NCBI RefSeq assembly: GCF_014652635.1
Contig: NZ_BMZE01000001.1
Span: 487,293 to 551,292 of the forward strand
Source: Devosia pacifica
GTDB lineage: Bacteria; Pseudomonadota; Alphaproteobacteria; Rhizobiales; Devosiaceae
Direction: 5' to 3'
DNA length: 64,000 bases
A program made the position numbers and the translations under genes. The notes under the pieces are model-generated. The model was not told where the DNA came from, searched no databases, and saw only the letters and a program-made list of their open reading frames with translations. Below, piece by piece: positions 26,289 to 33,573 of this stretch (position 1 is its first letter; the number at the start of each line of letters is the position of its first letter).

Positions 26289-26745
26289 CGAGGATTTCCG
26301 ATACCTTCGCGGCCAGCGCTTCTTGGATCTCGACTGCCGTTAGGTTCTCGAGGTCAGCGGCGATGTCTCCCGGCAATGAGGTGAAGTTGGCGCGGATCGT
26401 TGCGTATTCATCAGCGACGATCGCCCCGACCTCCTCGATCAGAACATAGGCGCCGCGGCGAACCGACAGATCGAGTTCCGCAATCGCTGCCTCAGCCGCC
26501 GTCTTTCGACGCCGGGCCTCTTCCATATCCATTGCGGCAGTATCGCCTGAAGCCGACAGCACTGCTTGCTCTTCACGCCAGCGGATTACTTCCGCGGTGT
26601 TGTAAAGCGAGCTCTTGCCTCGGCTGCCCTTCTTCTCGACCGGGCAGCCCTGGCGCTCCCAGGCTCGGATCGTGACCGCCGAATATCCGAGGATCTGCGA
26701 CAGCTCAGTCTGGGTAACGAGCCTGCCTTCGTTCTTCGCCATCAC
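26191..26745 (-). CDS. terminase small subunit, Nu1-like
   Basis: This 184-residue product has an N-terminal winged helix-turn-helix (LVTQTELSQILGYSAVTIRAWERQGCPVEKKGSRGKSSLYNTAEVIRWR), the DNA-recognition fold of lambda Nu1. A helical linker (EARRRKTAAEAAIAELDLSVRRGAYV) follows and then an acidic C-terminus that would contact the large subunit. It recognises the packaging site, probably in the AT-richer gap just upstream. Confidence 0.9.
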   Translation of the reverse strand: MMAKNEGRLVTQTELSQILGYSAVTIRAWERQGCPVEKKGSRGKSSLYNTAEVIRWREEQAVLSASGDTAAMDMEEARRRKTAAEAAIAELDLSVRRGAYVLIEEVGAIVADEYATIRANFTSLPGDIAADLENLTAVEIQEALAAKVSEILDGLSADDSFAIDGEAEAGAPGGTASATETEPD

Positions 26746-26883
26746 TTTCCAACCTGAGCAAAAAGAGTGTGACAGCCAAAATCGGCACTAGAGCGTTGAG
26801 AGCGCTGGCGAAAGCACTTTCCTCAAATCACTGTTTTTGCTGCTATTTCCTGCAAAGCAAAGTGCGATTTGGAGGTTCTGGAC
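26746..26883. other. gap upstream of terminase, candidate cos/packaging region
   Basis: This 138-bp gap has lower GC than its flanks, with repeated CACTTT/AAAGTG and CAAATC-type elements (GCACTTTCCTCAAATCAC and, inverted, GCAAAGTGCGATTTGGAGG). In lambda-type phages the cos site and Nu1-binding sites lie just before the small terminase gene. The assignment is inference only; no cut site can be read. Confidence 0.3.
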
Positions 26884-27120
26884 CTAGCCAGATTTCGCGG
26901 CTGCGCGCCCGCTAACGGCTGTGACGCTGCAAACGGTCCCTGAACCGGGGGGCGTCGCGACCATCGATGGCTTGCTCGACTGACCAACCGATTTAGCAAG
27001 ATCGAGCAGATCGCGAACGATCTCTGACTTGTCTTCGTGGAAGCGATCGGGATTGCGCGGCGATGGTGACAGTCTCTCTATGCGGCGAGCGACTGACTGG
27101 AGTTCTTCGTTGATCGTCAC
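26884..27120 (-). CDS. 78-residue protein after gpZ-like gene, unknown
   Basis: The start is a GTG at 27118-27120 overlapping the preceding stop as GTGA, a junction type used repeatedly in this prophage. The product starts VTINEELQSVARRIERLSPSP and has a charged helix FHEDKSEIVRDLLDLAKSVGQ. Function is unknown; it is probably made with the gpZ-like protein. Confidence 0.55.
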   Translation of the reverse strand: MTINEELQSVARRIERLSPSPRNPDRFHEDKSEIVRDLLDLAKSVGQSSKPSMVATPPGSGTVCSVTAVSGRAAAKSG

Positions 27121-27686
27121 GATAGCGCGCCATTGCTCATCAGCTTGAGGAGGCGGTTGACCTCCGGTGCCAACTCGGTGCGGACGACGCGATCGAACGT
27201 TGCCGCGCTTTCGTCTCTCACCATCTCCTTCGGCACTGCTGGTCCCCATAGCTTCTCGATGGCGTTGTGACGGCCAGAGGCAGGACTGAACTTGCCTGTG
27301 CGACGAAAGACGTTGCCACCAAGCTTTGCGATGATGAAAGTGCCACGGAAGATCCGGCGTGTTGCCCAAGGCGCAGCGGAAGCACCAGCACCGACCTGGC
27401 GAGACTTGAAGTCGCTCAGTGGCAGGTAATTGCCTTTGGCTTCGATCGTCGTAACAAGATGAGCACCCGATGCCGGGACGCGCTTCATGCCACCGTGCTT
27501 CACCACATTGCGTTGCGATGTGCCCATCTGTTTGGCTACGCTGCGCTTGACCTGAGTGAAAACCTTCTTGCCGGTGGAGTTCAGAGCCTTGCGGTATGCG
27601 CTGGTGGCTTTGCCTTCACCAAGAGCTTCAACAGCATCTTGAAACTTGGGCAGGCCTTCGCCGTGGAATTCGATCTTGATGGACAT
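27117..27686 (-). CDS. minor tail protein Z-like
   Basis: This 189-residue protein begins MSIKIEFHGEGLPKFQDAVEALGEGKATSAYRKALNSTGKKVFTQVKRSVAKQMGTSQRNVVK. That is the helix-rich start of the prophage minor tail protein Z / head-tail connector family, in which paired basic helices precede a beta domain (GAHLVTTIEAKGNYLPLSDF). Its usual place is between capsid and tail genes; here it lies upstream of the terminase, at the beginning of the late operon. It probably acts at the neck. Confidence 0.7.
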   Translation of the reverse strand: MSIKIEFHGEGLPKFQDAVEALGEGKATSAYRKALNSTGKKVFTQVKRSVAKQMGTSQRNVVKHGGMKRVPASGAHLVTTIEAKGNYLPLSDFKSRQVGAGASAAPWATRRIFRGTFIIAKLGGNVFRRTGKFSPASGRHNAIEKLWGPAVPKEMVRDESAATFDRVVRTELAPEVNRLLKLMSNGALS

Positions 27687-27747
27687 CTCAGCACATTGAA
27701 TAGGATAGGTTCACGTCAGTCGCTCGCTCTGCCGAAGGACAATGTGA

Positions 27748-29184
27748 ATGATTAAGTGGGCGCCCAGTGTGCTTGCGCGCGCGGAGCGCGCCTTTGACCT
27801 ACCAAAGTTTGTTGGCATTTGCGGGCCAATTACAGGCATAACCGCCACATTAGTGGCCACCGAAATCCCCGGGATCCCTTACACCGTTGTTGGATCCGCC
27901 GTGGGTTTATCGCTTTTAGGCCTAGGCTTATTTTATCTTGTACTTCAGCCTCAACATTTCCGCGCTTACGCGACTGCCTTTATTCTCTTCGCATCGCTGC
28001 ACGCAATGCTCGTGGCTTGGTGGCTCTACTTTGCGACGTCTCAGGAACAAACACCGCAAGGTCGACCTCCAGCTGGTGCAATTGCAAGTACTTCGGTCGC
28101 TGTAGACTCGGACACTCCCCCTGAAGTCGCTACAAAGTTTTTCTATCTAAGCGATGACCCAGCACACTTATACTATCTCTTAGAGCCGGAGCAGATAGAG
28201 GCTGGAGACCATGTTGTTCAGATATCGACTTGGACAGAGGCGGTCACCATCGACCGCGCACGGGGGTACGTGAGAGCCGATTACGGTACGTTTAATGTGT
28301 GGCCAGACGGGACACTAGCGTATCGCAACAGATCTCCCTCATCAGTCTCAACTGTGGACTCGCTCACTATCACGATAGCCAACAAGAACCAGATCTCGAG
28401 CACTATCCTTGTAAGCGTTGTTACAGATCCGCACGAGCTGCGTGGCGACGATGAGGTCCGAGGGTCGAATGGAGACGACCTAATCTACGGCATGGAGGGC
28501 GATGACATCCTGCATGGTCGCGCAGGTTGGGACACCATGGAGGGAGGATTGGGCAGCGACGTACTATTTGGCGGAGAAGGCAACGATAAACTCTTCGGCC
28601 GCCACCATGATGACACGATTTGGGGCGGAGCCGGCAGAGATGACATTTATGGAGATGGAGGGGATTCAGCCGCTTACGAGGGCAATGACACACTGTATGG
28701 CGGAACTGATAGAGACTACATCTTTGGGGGTGGCGGGGAAGATATTCTCTACGGAGAGGAAGGAAACGATACCCTCCTTGGTGGTGCTGGAGACGACATC
28801 CTGGACGGAGGCCCAGGCGCTGACGAGTTAGTCGGCCAGTCGGGTTATGACGTTCTCACCGGCGGAAGTGGAGCGGATAGTTTCTGGTTTATGAACTTTA
28901 CCTCTGATCCCGACACGGTTTTGGATTTCTCGCTTTTTGACGGCGACACCCTAGAGCTAAGTAATCTTTTGTCTAACTATACCGCCCCTTCAATCTATAA
29001 TATTCGGCGTTTTGTCAAAATAGAGCGCAGTGGTCAGGGATCAGAGGTCTATGCACTTGAAGACGAGCGGGATATGAGTTCCTGGTCACTTATTGTGACA
29101 CTCAAAGATACTTGGCTGACGCTCGATCAACTCATACTCATCGATGGCATCATCACTGTATCTCCTAAGGGCGTCAGGAAATAA
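27748..29184 (+). CDS. membrane-anchored RTX (hemolysin-type Ca2+ repeat) protein, cargo
   Basis: The 478-residue product has three hydrophobic segments near the N-terminus (residues ~20-42, 47-66, 74-96). A middle beta domain follows (ATKFFYLSDDP to VSVVTDPHELRG), then about ten nonapeptide RTX repeats of the GGxGxDxL type (NGDDLIYGMEGDDILHG ... GGAGDDILDGGPGADELVG) in residues ~235-375, and the SFWFMNFTSDPDTVLDFSLFDGDTLELS cap typical of the repeat end. RTX domains fold on calcium and occur in secreted toxins and adhesins; N-terminal membrane anchoring is unusual. The gene is AT-richer than its neighbours, lies on the opposite strand to the late operon and has hairpins on its 3' side. Confidence 0.85.
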   Translation: MIKWAPSVLARAERAFDLPKFVGICGPITGITATLVATEIPGIPYTVVGSAVGLSLLGLGLFYLVLQPQHFRAYATAFILFASLHAMLVAWWLYFATSQEQTPQGRPPAGAIASTSVAVDSDTPPEVATKFFYLSDDPAHLYYLLEPEQIEAGDHVVQISTWTEAVTIDRARGYVRADYGTFNVWPDGTLAYRNRSPSSVSTVDSLTITIANKNQISSTILVSVVTDPHELRGDDEVRGSNGDDLIYGMEGDDILHGRAGWDTMEGGLGSDVLFGGEGNDKLFGRHHDDTIWGGAGRDDIYGDGGDSAAYEGNDTLYGGTDRDYIFGGGGEDILYGEEGNDTLLGGAGDDILDGGPGADELVGQSGYDVLTGGSGADSFWFMNFTSDPDTVLDFSLFDGDTLELSNLLSNYTAPSIYNIRRFVKIERSGQGSEVYALEDERDMSSWSLIVTLKDTWLTLDQLILIDGIITVSPKGVRK

Positions 29185-29203
29185 CAGCAGGGACAGACGC
29201 GGA

Positions 29204-29233
29204 TGCGGACCATGTTCACTTACGCGGTCCGCA
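29204..29233. terminator. hairpin after the RTX gene
   Basis: TGCGGACC (29204-29211) and GGTCCGCA (29226-29233) form an 8-bp stem with a 14-base loop, 20 bp after the stop. There is no clear T-run, only ATTCAATCT. Confidence 0.4.
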
Positions 29234-29348
29234 ATTCAATCTAGTGCTTTCAGGCTGCTGCTCGCCCAGGGTCGAAAAGGCCGGCAGTGAACAGGTGCGC
29301 TTCCGGCTAGACTGCACGGACCGTAAAGATCCAAGTGAATCAAATGCA

Positions 29349-29374
29349 AAAGGCTCCCGACAAGCGGAGCCTTT
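29349..29374. terminator. bidirectional intrinsic terminator
   Basis: AAAGGCTCC (29349-29357) pairs perfectly with GGAGCCTTT (29366-29374) with an 8-base loop, in the gap between the rightward RTX gene and the leftward regulator gene. The terminal AAA/TTT arms make a short U-run on either strand. Confidence 0.7.
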
Positions 29375-29441
29375 ACGCGAGCGCTAATATGGCGAATAAC
29401 ACTTCATACGCCGATTTGGCCCAACCGCGCAAGGGGCCAGA

Positions 29442-30305
29442 TTAGGCCTCCTCAGGACCATACGCTAACGGCAGTCCGTCGAGGTCTCTCAAGATCCTTG
29501 CCCGGCTGCCATCGCTCCACCTTCTCTGCCTTACTTGCGCGTTGGGCTGCATCGCAAAATAGTCGACTAATACGTCGAGTGCATCAAGCAGCGCAGCCTC
29601 AGCTTTTCGCCGGCCAGATCCGCTCTGGCCATTTCCAAGCCGTTTGGCCACCGTTCGGATCGACTCCCCACCGATGACTACGGCGTCCACTATGCTCGCA
29701 TGATGTACACCAAGGACCTTACGGGCACCAGCCAGTTCTGCTCGCGCGTCATCTTGGGATGCCGAGAGGGCGTCTTGCTTCGGACCTGACGTGTCCACAC
29801 GCTCTTTCGAATAATCCACCGCTCGCGCACCGCCAATTTGAGACCGGTCGTGCAGATTGGAGTAGCGGATCGCAGCGGCGGTCTGGAGTTCGGTCTTGTT
29901 GCGCACACGCGCTAGCCCGCCAACGAGCAGCGTCAGATTCATAGCCGCCATCTGACTGGCTTCGTGCTTGGTTTCCACCTCGTCGCTAGCCACCGCGTCG
30001 ATCAGGCCTTGAGTGATGTAGGGATTGGGTATCGACCGATAGACTACCGCCGGTCGACCTTCGCCGTCTCCCCTGTCTATCACAGCGCGCAACTGATCGA
30101 CACGCACCTTAGTCTGGAGGTGTCGCGCCCGCTCCCTTGCCATAATACCGTGCAGGCGGTGGAGTTCGGTTATGCACTGCTCATAGGCCCGCGCGTACTC
30201 TGTCGACTCCGCGCGCAGTTTCGCTTCGGCGTCCGGCAACTCGGCAATGGCCTGTTCGAATGTGATCTGAGCTGGCTTACCCGTGCGGGGCTTAGGCATA
30301 TGCAA
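29442..30305 (-). CDS. putative phage transcription regulator with C-terminal HTH
   Basis: This 287-residue protein has a helical N-terminus (QAIAELPDAEAKLRAESTEYARAYEQCITELHRLH), a conserved middle part (AAAIRYSNLHDRSQIGGARAVDYSKERVD) and a C-terminal helix-turn-helix-like region (SIVDAVVIGGESIRTVAKRLGNGQSGSGRRKAEAALLDALDVLV). The order matches phage late-gene activators of the ArpU/DUF6456-like kind. It sits upstream of the late operon, on the same strand. An activator role is inferred from position and HTH. Confidence 0.5.
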   Translation of the reverse strand: MHMPKPRTGKPAQITFEQAIAELPDAEAKLRAESTEYARAYEQCITELHRLHGIMARERARHLQTKVRVDQLRAVIDRGDGEGRPAVVYRSIPNPYITQGLIDAVASDEVETKHEASQMAAMNLTLLVGGLARVRNKTELQTAAAIRYSNLHDRSQIGGARAVDYSKERVDTSGPKQDALSASQDDARAELAGARKVLGVHHASIVDAVVIGGESIRTVAKRLGNGQSGSGRRKAEAALLDALDVLVDYFAMQPNAQVRQRRWSDGSRARILRDLDGLPLAYGPEEA

Positions 30306-30487
30306 CCTCTCGATAACGAAGGAGAGGTCGGGCAGGCAGAGTGGGATACAGGTAATCTGGCTGAAATCGACCGCTTCGTCAACAGCTTGGTCCTCGAAGA
30401 TTGACCCACTGATGAAGTAGATCGTGACGAGCTGCGCCTAATTGTGGCACGATCTAGGCGAAGACTTTGGCCGTTGGGGGAATCGAC

Positions 30488-31855
30488 TTGGCCGATTGGT
30501 ATTTTGCTGCAGAGGGTGCGGCCGATGGTCCGCACAATGAAGAATACATCCGTAACCTGTTCCTGACCGGTCGCTTGGACGGTGACACCCTTGTCTGGAG
30601 CGAAGGCATGCCGCAGTGGGCACCCCTCCGGCTGCAGCTGCCTTTCCAAAATCTTCGCGCATCTCCGCCACCGTTACCGCCTCAACAACCGGTCGAGGGG
30701 AATAGCCCCGAACCTGCGCCTGCTGCTCTCGTAGTCGAGGATCTGAGGCCACACTCTGTGCTCAAATCCCGTGGCTCACGGGCGCCGGCGATGGATGAGC
30801 CCACCGTATCCGAGGACGAGAGGCCCGATGGTTGGGGAGAACCCATTTTCGTGCCGGCTGCCGAGCGACGCGAGTTGAACAAAAACAGCCCTTGGTCTCG
30901 ATACTTTGCTCGCGCGCTGGACCTCACGATCACCAGCTACCTTGCCGGCTTAGGCGTCGGATATGCCTTGGCATATTGGGCGCCAAGCCTCTACCTGCAG
31001 CTTGTGAGCCAGCAGGCTCAGGTCCAGAACGTTATCCTGTTGCCGGTCGCGTTGATCCTCAATGGCATCGTGACGGGCATCTTCGGCACGACGATCGGCA
31101 AATCGGTTATGGCGCTACGCTTCGCCTATCTCAACGGTCACCTTGGTCTTATCGGCCAGATCGTCCGCGAACTCAAGGTATGGGTTCAAGGCCTCGCCTT
31201 CGGCATTCCGATCGTGTCGATCTTCTCGCTCGTCTTCCAATACCGCCGTGCGACCAAGGGCCTGCCGGCGAGCTACGACGAAGGCATCGTGCTGGTGAAG
31301 CAAGACGACATCCCCGGATGGCGTCGGGCCAGCGGCATGCTCTTCTGCGCCTTGGTATTCGTCGGTGGGATCGCATACAGCGTCTGGCCCAAGCCCGTAG
31401 CGTACAGCCCACCCAATCCGACTTCAGTCATCTCGATGGAGTGGACCAACCCAGTCACCGGCAAGCGCATGATGCTGCCTGCTGGTTGGACCGCTTCCGC
31501 TCAGGACAATGGCCAAGGCGCAACGGTCCACGTCTTTAACAATGCAGATGGTACCAAGCAGGCGATCTTCGGCGCCGAGGATGAGGTTGCCGATGTCACC
31601 GACTTGGCGACCTATGGCCGGGCCCTGAAGGCTGGTGTCGCCGGCACGATGACGTTCGGAGACTTTGCCCAGACCCTGACGCCGGGCGTGCTACGCGCGG
31701 ATGGCACTTTCGACAGTGAGGGCTGGCGGGCCTCCATGCTGATCAACAAAGTCGGCACCACGTTCTGGCGCATCGTCAGCATCGACACGGCTGCCTCGGG
31801 CGGCGACGTATCCGATCCCGCTCTCGCCAGTGCGCTGTGGAGCACGACAAGATAG
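30488..31855 (+). CDS. GYF_2-RDD domain membrane protein, cargo
   Basis: The likely start is the TTG at 30488, just after GGGGGA; it gives the classic ADWYFAAEGAADGPHNEEYIRNLFLTGRLDGDTLVWSEGMPQWAPL GYF_2 start. A TTG at 30467 is in frame too. After a proline-rich linker an RDD membrane domain follows (SPWSRYFARALDLTITSYL, GTTIGKSVMALRFAYLNGHLGLI, VRELKVWVQGLAF), then another transmembrane helix and an extracytoplasmic domain with PAGWTASAQDNGQG and VHVFNNADGTKQAIFGAED. RDD proteins are often transporters or envelope proteins; the function here is unknown. It is transcribed against the phage operons. Confidence 0.85.
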   Translation: MADWYFAAEGAADGPHNEEYIRNLFLTGRLDGDTLVWSEGMPQWAPLRLQLPFQNLRASPPPLPPQQPVEGNSPEPAPAALVVEDLRPHSVLKSRGSRAPAMDEPTVSEDERPDGWGEPIFVPAAERRELNKNSPWSRYFARALDLTITSYLAGLGVGYALAYWAPSLYLQLVSQQAQVQNVILLPVALILNGIVTGIFGTTIGKSVMALRFAYLNGHLGLIGQIVRELKVWVQGLAFGIPIVSIFSLVFQYRRATKGLPASYDEGIVLVKQDDIPGWRRASGMLFCALVFVGGIAYSVWPKPVAYSPPNPTSVISMEWTNPVTGKRMMLPAGWTASAQDNGQGATVHVFNNADGTKQAIFGAEDEVADVTDLATYGRALKAGVAGTMTFGDFAQTLTPGVLRADGTFDSEGWRASMLINKVGTTFWRIVSIDTAASGGDVSDPALASALWSTTR

Positions 31856-32244
31856 GTCGAGCCTCATGGGATGACTCCAATCTGACTGTCAGAAATCTTA
31901 TGCAGGATAGAGAGGGGTGGTTCTGGGCATACGTCCCCCCGCCGGAGAATCGGTGAGGGGGACGCTGTCATGCAGGACCGAGCCGGGTATGGCAACGAGC
32001 ATGAGCTGGGCGCTGGATTTCTCAAGTAGAGCGCGATGGGGTTGCCCGGTCATCGCTACCAGTGCGTCACAAGCAGACGGTTCACGCGCAGAGCCGACCA
32101 GCCGACAATGCGCGCAAGGAGTATCCTCCTTCCATGGACGGCGGTATCCCGCTTCGTTCATTTGGTGTGCCGTCCGTAGCCTCCACTTTCGCTTGGCCGG
32201 ACCCCCGACAGACGGGCTGGGCGTATGTAACTAGGCGGCTGAGG
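31856..32244. other. intergenic region with strong hairpin
   Basis: About 390 bp separate the convergent RDD and early genes. CGTCCCCC (31932-31939) and GGGGGACG (31957-31964) form an 8-bp stem, a possible terminator without a T-run. A palindrome AAGGAG-TATC-CTCCTT lies at 32116-32131. A leftward frame of 87 codons (31898-32161) is present, but its composition is weak and no family is seen. I see no confident gene. Confidence 0.4.
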
Positions 32245-32451
32245 CTAAGCTTTGCGCTTCTTTCTCGATCGCTTGCTGGATCCATTCCAAGCTTTCGCAG
32301 ATGACGCGGATTTGGACGCTCCCCATCCCGATGCTCGGGCGCCACGGAAGCCCTCAGCGGTCAAGACGCCCTTGGCGGCACCGGGCCGGCAGACCGTCAC
32401 CCACGCCTGCAATCCTTCGTCGTAATAACGCTCTGTCACTTCGGCACCCAC
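32245..32451 (-). CDS. small early-region protein, frame uncertain
   Basis: A GTG at 32449-32451, overlapping the previous gene's end, opens VTERYYDEGLQAWVTVCRPGAAKGVLTAEGF. After about 40 codons the plausible coding signal moves to another frame (VQIRVICESLEWIQQAIEKEAQSLASAA, stop just downstream at 32233-32235), while the original frame ends in a lysine/arginine-rich tail. Either two tiny genes or a frameshift is present. No function is recognised. Confidence 0.35.
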   Translation of the reverse strand: MGAEVTERYYDEGLQAWVTVCRPGAAKGVLTAEGFRGARASGWGASKSASSAKAWNGSSKRSRKKRKA

Positions 32452-32657
32452 TCATAACGGTTGTACTTGTCGAGGCGCGCGAAGCCGCGCCGGATGAAAC
32501 GATTGCCCAGCATCACGCCGAGACTTCCGGAATCCTTCATGTGTTCCCGACGCACCTCGCCGTCCGTGGCTGCGCGTGCCAGATCGATTGCGTTGGCGAC
32601 GCGGCGAGACATTAGAAACTTGAGCGCCTGACGCTCTCTCTTGTCTCGCAACCTCAT
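32436..32657 (-). CDS. 73-residue basic early protein, unknown
   Basis: The product begins MRLRDKRERQALKFLMSRRVANAIDLARAATDGEVRREHM, a strongly basic helix followed by SLGVMLGNRFIRRGFARLDKYNRYEWVPK. It overlaps the primase stop by 4 bases (ATGA). It is likely translated as part of the early operon. No family is recognised. Confidence 0.55.
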   Translation of the reverse strand: MRLRDKRERQALKFLMSRRVANAIDLARAATDGEVRREHMKDSGSLGVMLGNRFIRRGFARLDKYNRYEWVPK

Positions 32658-33573
32658 GTCGACCGCTCTCGCAAAATACTGAGGATCAGCCGCTGAACGG
32701 CAAAGATCCCTTCCGCGGCATGCAGGTCGTTGAGGTCCATCTTCTCGCCCGGAGGCATGGTGTAGGGCTTGCCGGTCTGGCGCGCGAAGTGCTCGCCTGC
32801 ACCGAGGCCGCCGAACTGTTCAGGGTTGGCGCTCGGCGGCATGTCATGGTCTGCAGCGACAAAGCAGCGGCCCCGGACTGAGCCCGACACTTTCACGATA
32901 TTTGCGGCGGAGAAGCAGACCAGCACGGTATCGCGGCGACCGAGCCCTTTGAGTGCCATACGGATAGACAGCGCTGTGGCGTATCCCTCACACAACCAAG
33001 TATCGGCGCCGGTCGCGATGCGGTGCCATGCGCCGCCCATCTGTCCACCAGCGAGGAATTTTTTGGTGCCATCTTCCCAGATCAACTGGACGCTCGCCAG
33101 TCGAACTCCGACGCGCGCCGGTACCACGATTGCCGACATAGCGCGGTCCGGTACGAGATACTCGCCGCCGATCTCTCGGACGGCGTCGGCGCCAATTACC
33201 AGTGCCTTCTCGGTCTGAAAGCCTTTGCGGCGCAGATATGGATGGCCGTCCATCTTGGCGGTCGTCACGAGCCGCTCAGCGATATTCGAAGCGCGCTCTG
33301 AGCGCTCACGGTCACGCTTCTCATCGCGCGCCTTGCGCTCTGCAAACCGGCGCTTGTCTTCTGCAGTGCGCTGCTCCTTGAGCCACACTGTCGCCTTGTC
33401 GCCCGTTGCCAGTTGAAGGCCGATACCCTGTCGTCATCCATGATCACCCGGCCATCGCCTTTGCTGCGCTTGCCGACAACATCAGCCAGCAGCCACCGGC
33501 GAGGCGTGCGCTCTTTCGGCGGCAAGATGCCGACCGACGCGCAGGCCTGTTGGAGAGCCTCCTCGAGCGTCAC
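32654..33573 (-). pseudogene. Toprim-type phage primase split by a single-base deletion
   Basis: The downstream part (about 245 codons) has the Toprim acidic motifs: WLCEGYATALSIRMAL with its glutamate and FVAADHDMPPSANP with the paired aspartates. The first part, VTLEEALQQACASVGILPPKERTPRRWLL to MDDDRVSAFN, is encoded in another frame. It begins at a GTG (33571-33573) that overlaps the helicase stop as GTGA. Inserting one C after the codons TTC AAC near 33410 joins the two into VSAFNLATGDKATVWLKEQ, the usual 'DGxxGxFxNWxTGE' primase N-domain ending. Thus a single-base deletion, in the genome or in sequencing, splits the gene. Confidence 0.75.

Noticed and set aside
27748..29184. RTX repeats considered as a tandem DNA repeat or CRISPR-like array
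   Set aside because: The repeats are protein-level nonapeptides with varied codons, not exact DNA repeats; no CRISPR array was seen in the window.
31898..32161. Possible leftward 87-codon gene with MTGQPHRALLEKSSAQLMLVAIPGS
   Set aside because: No ribosome site at its start, no family pattern, and overlap with a palindromic non-coding stretch; kept only as a remark in the intergenic entry.
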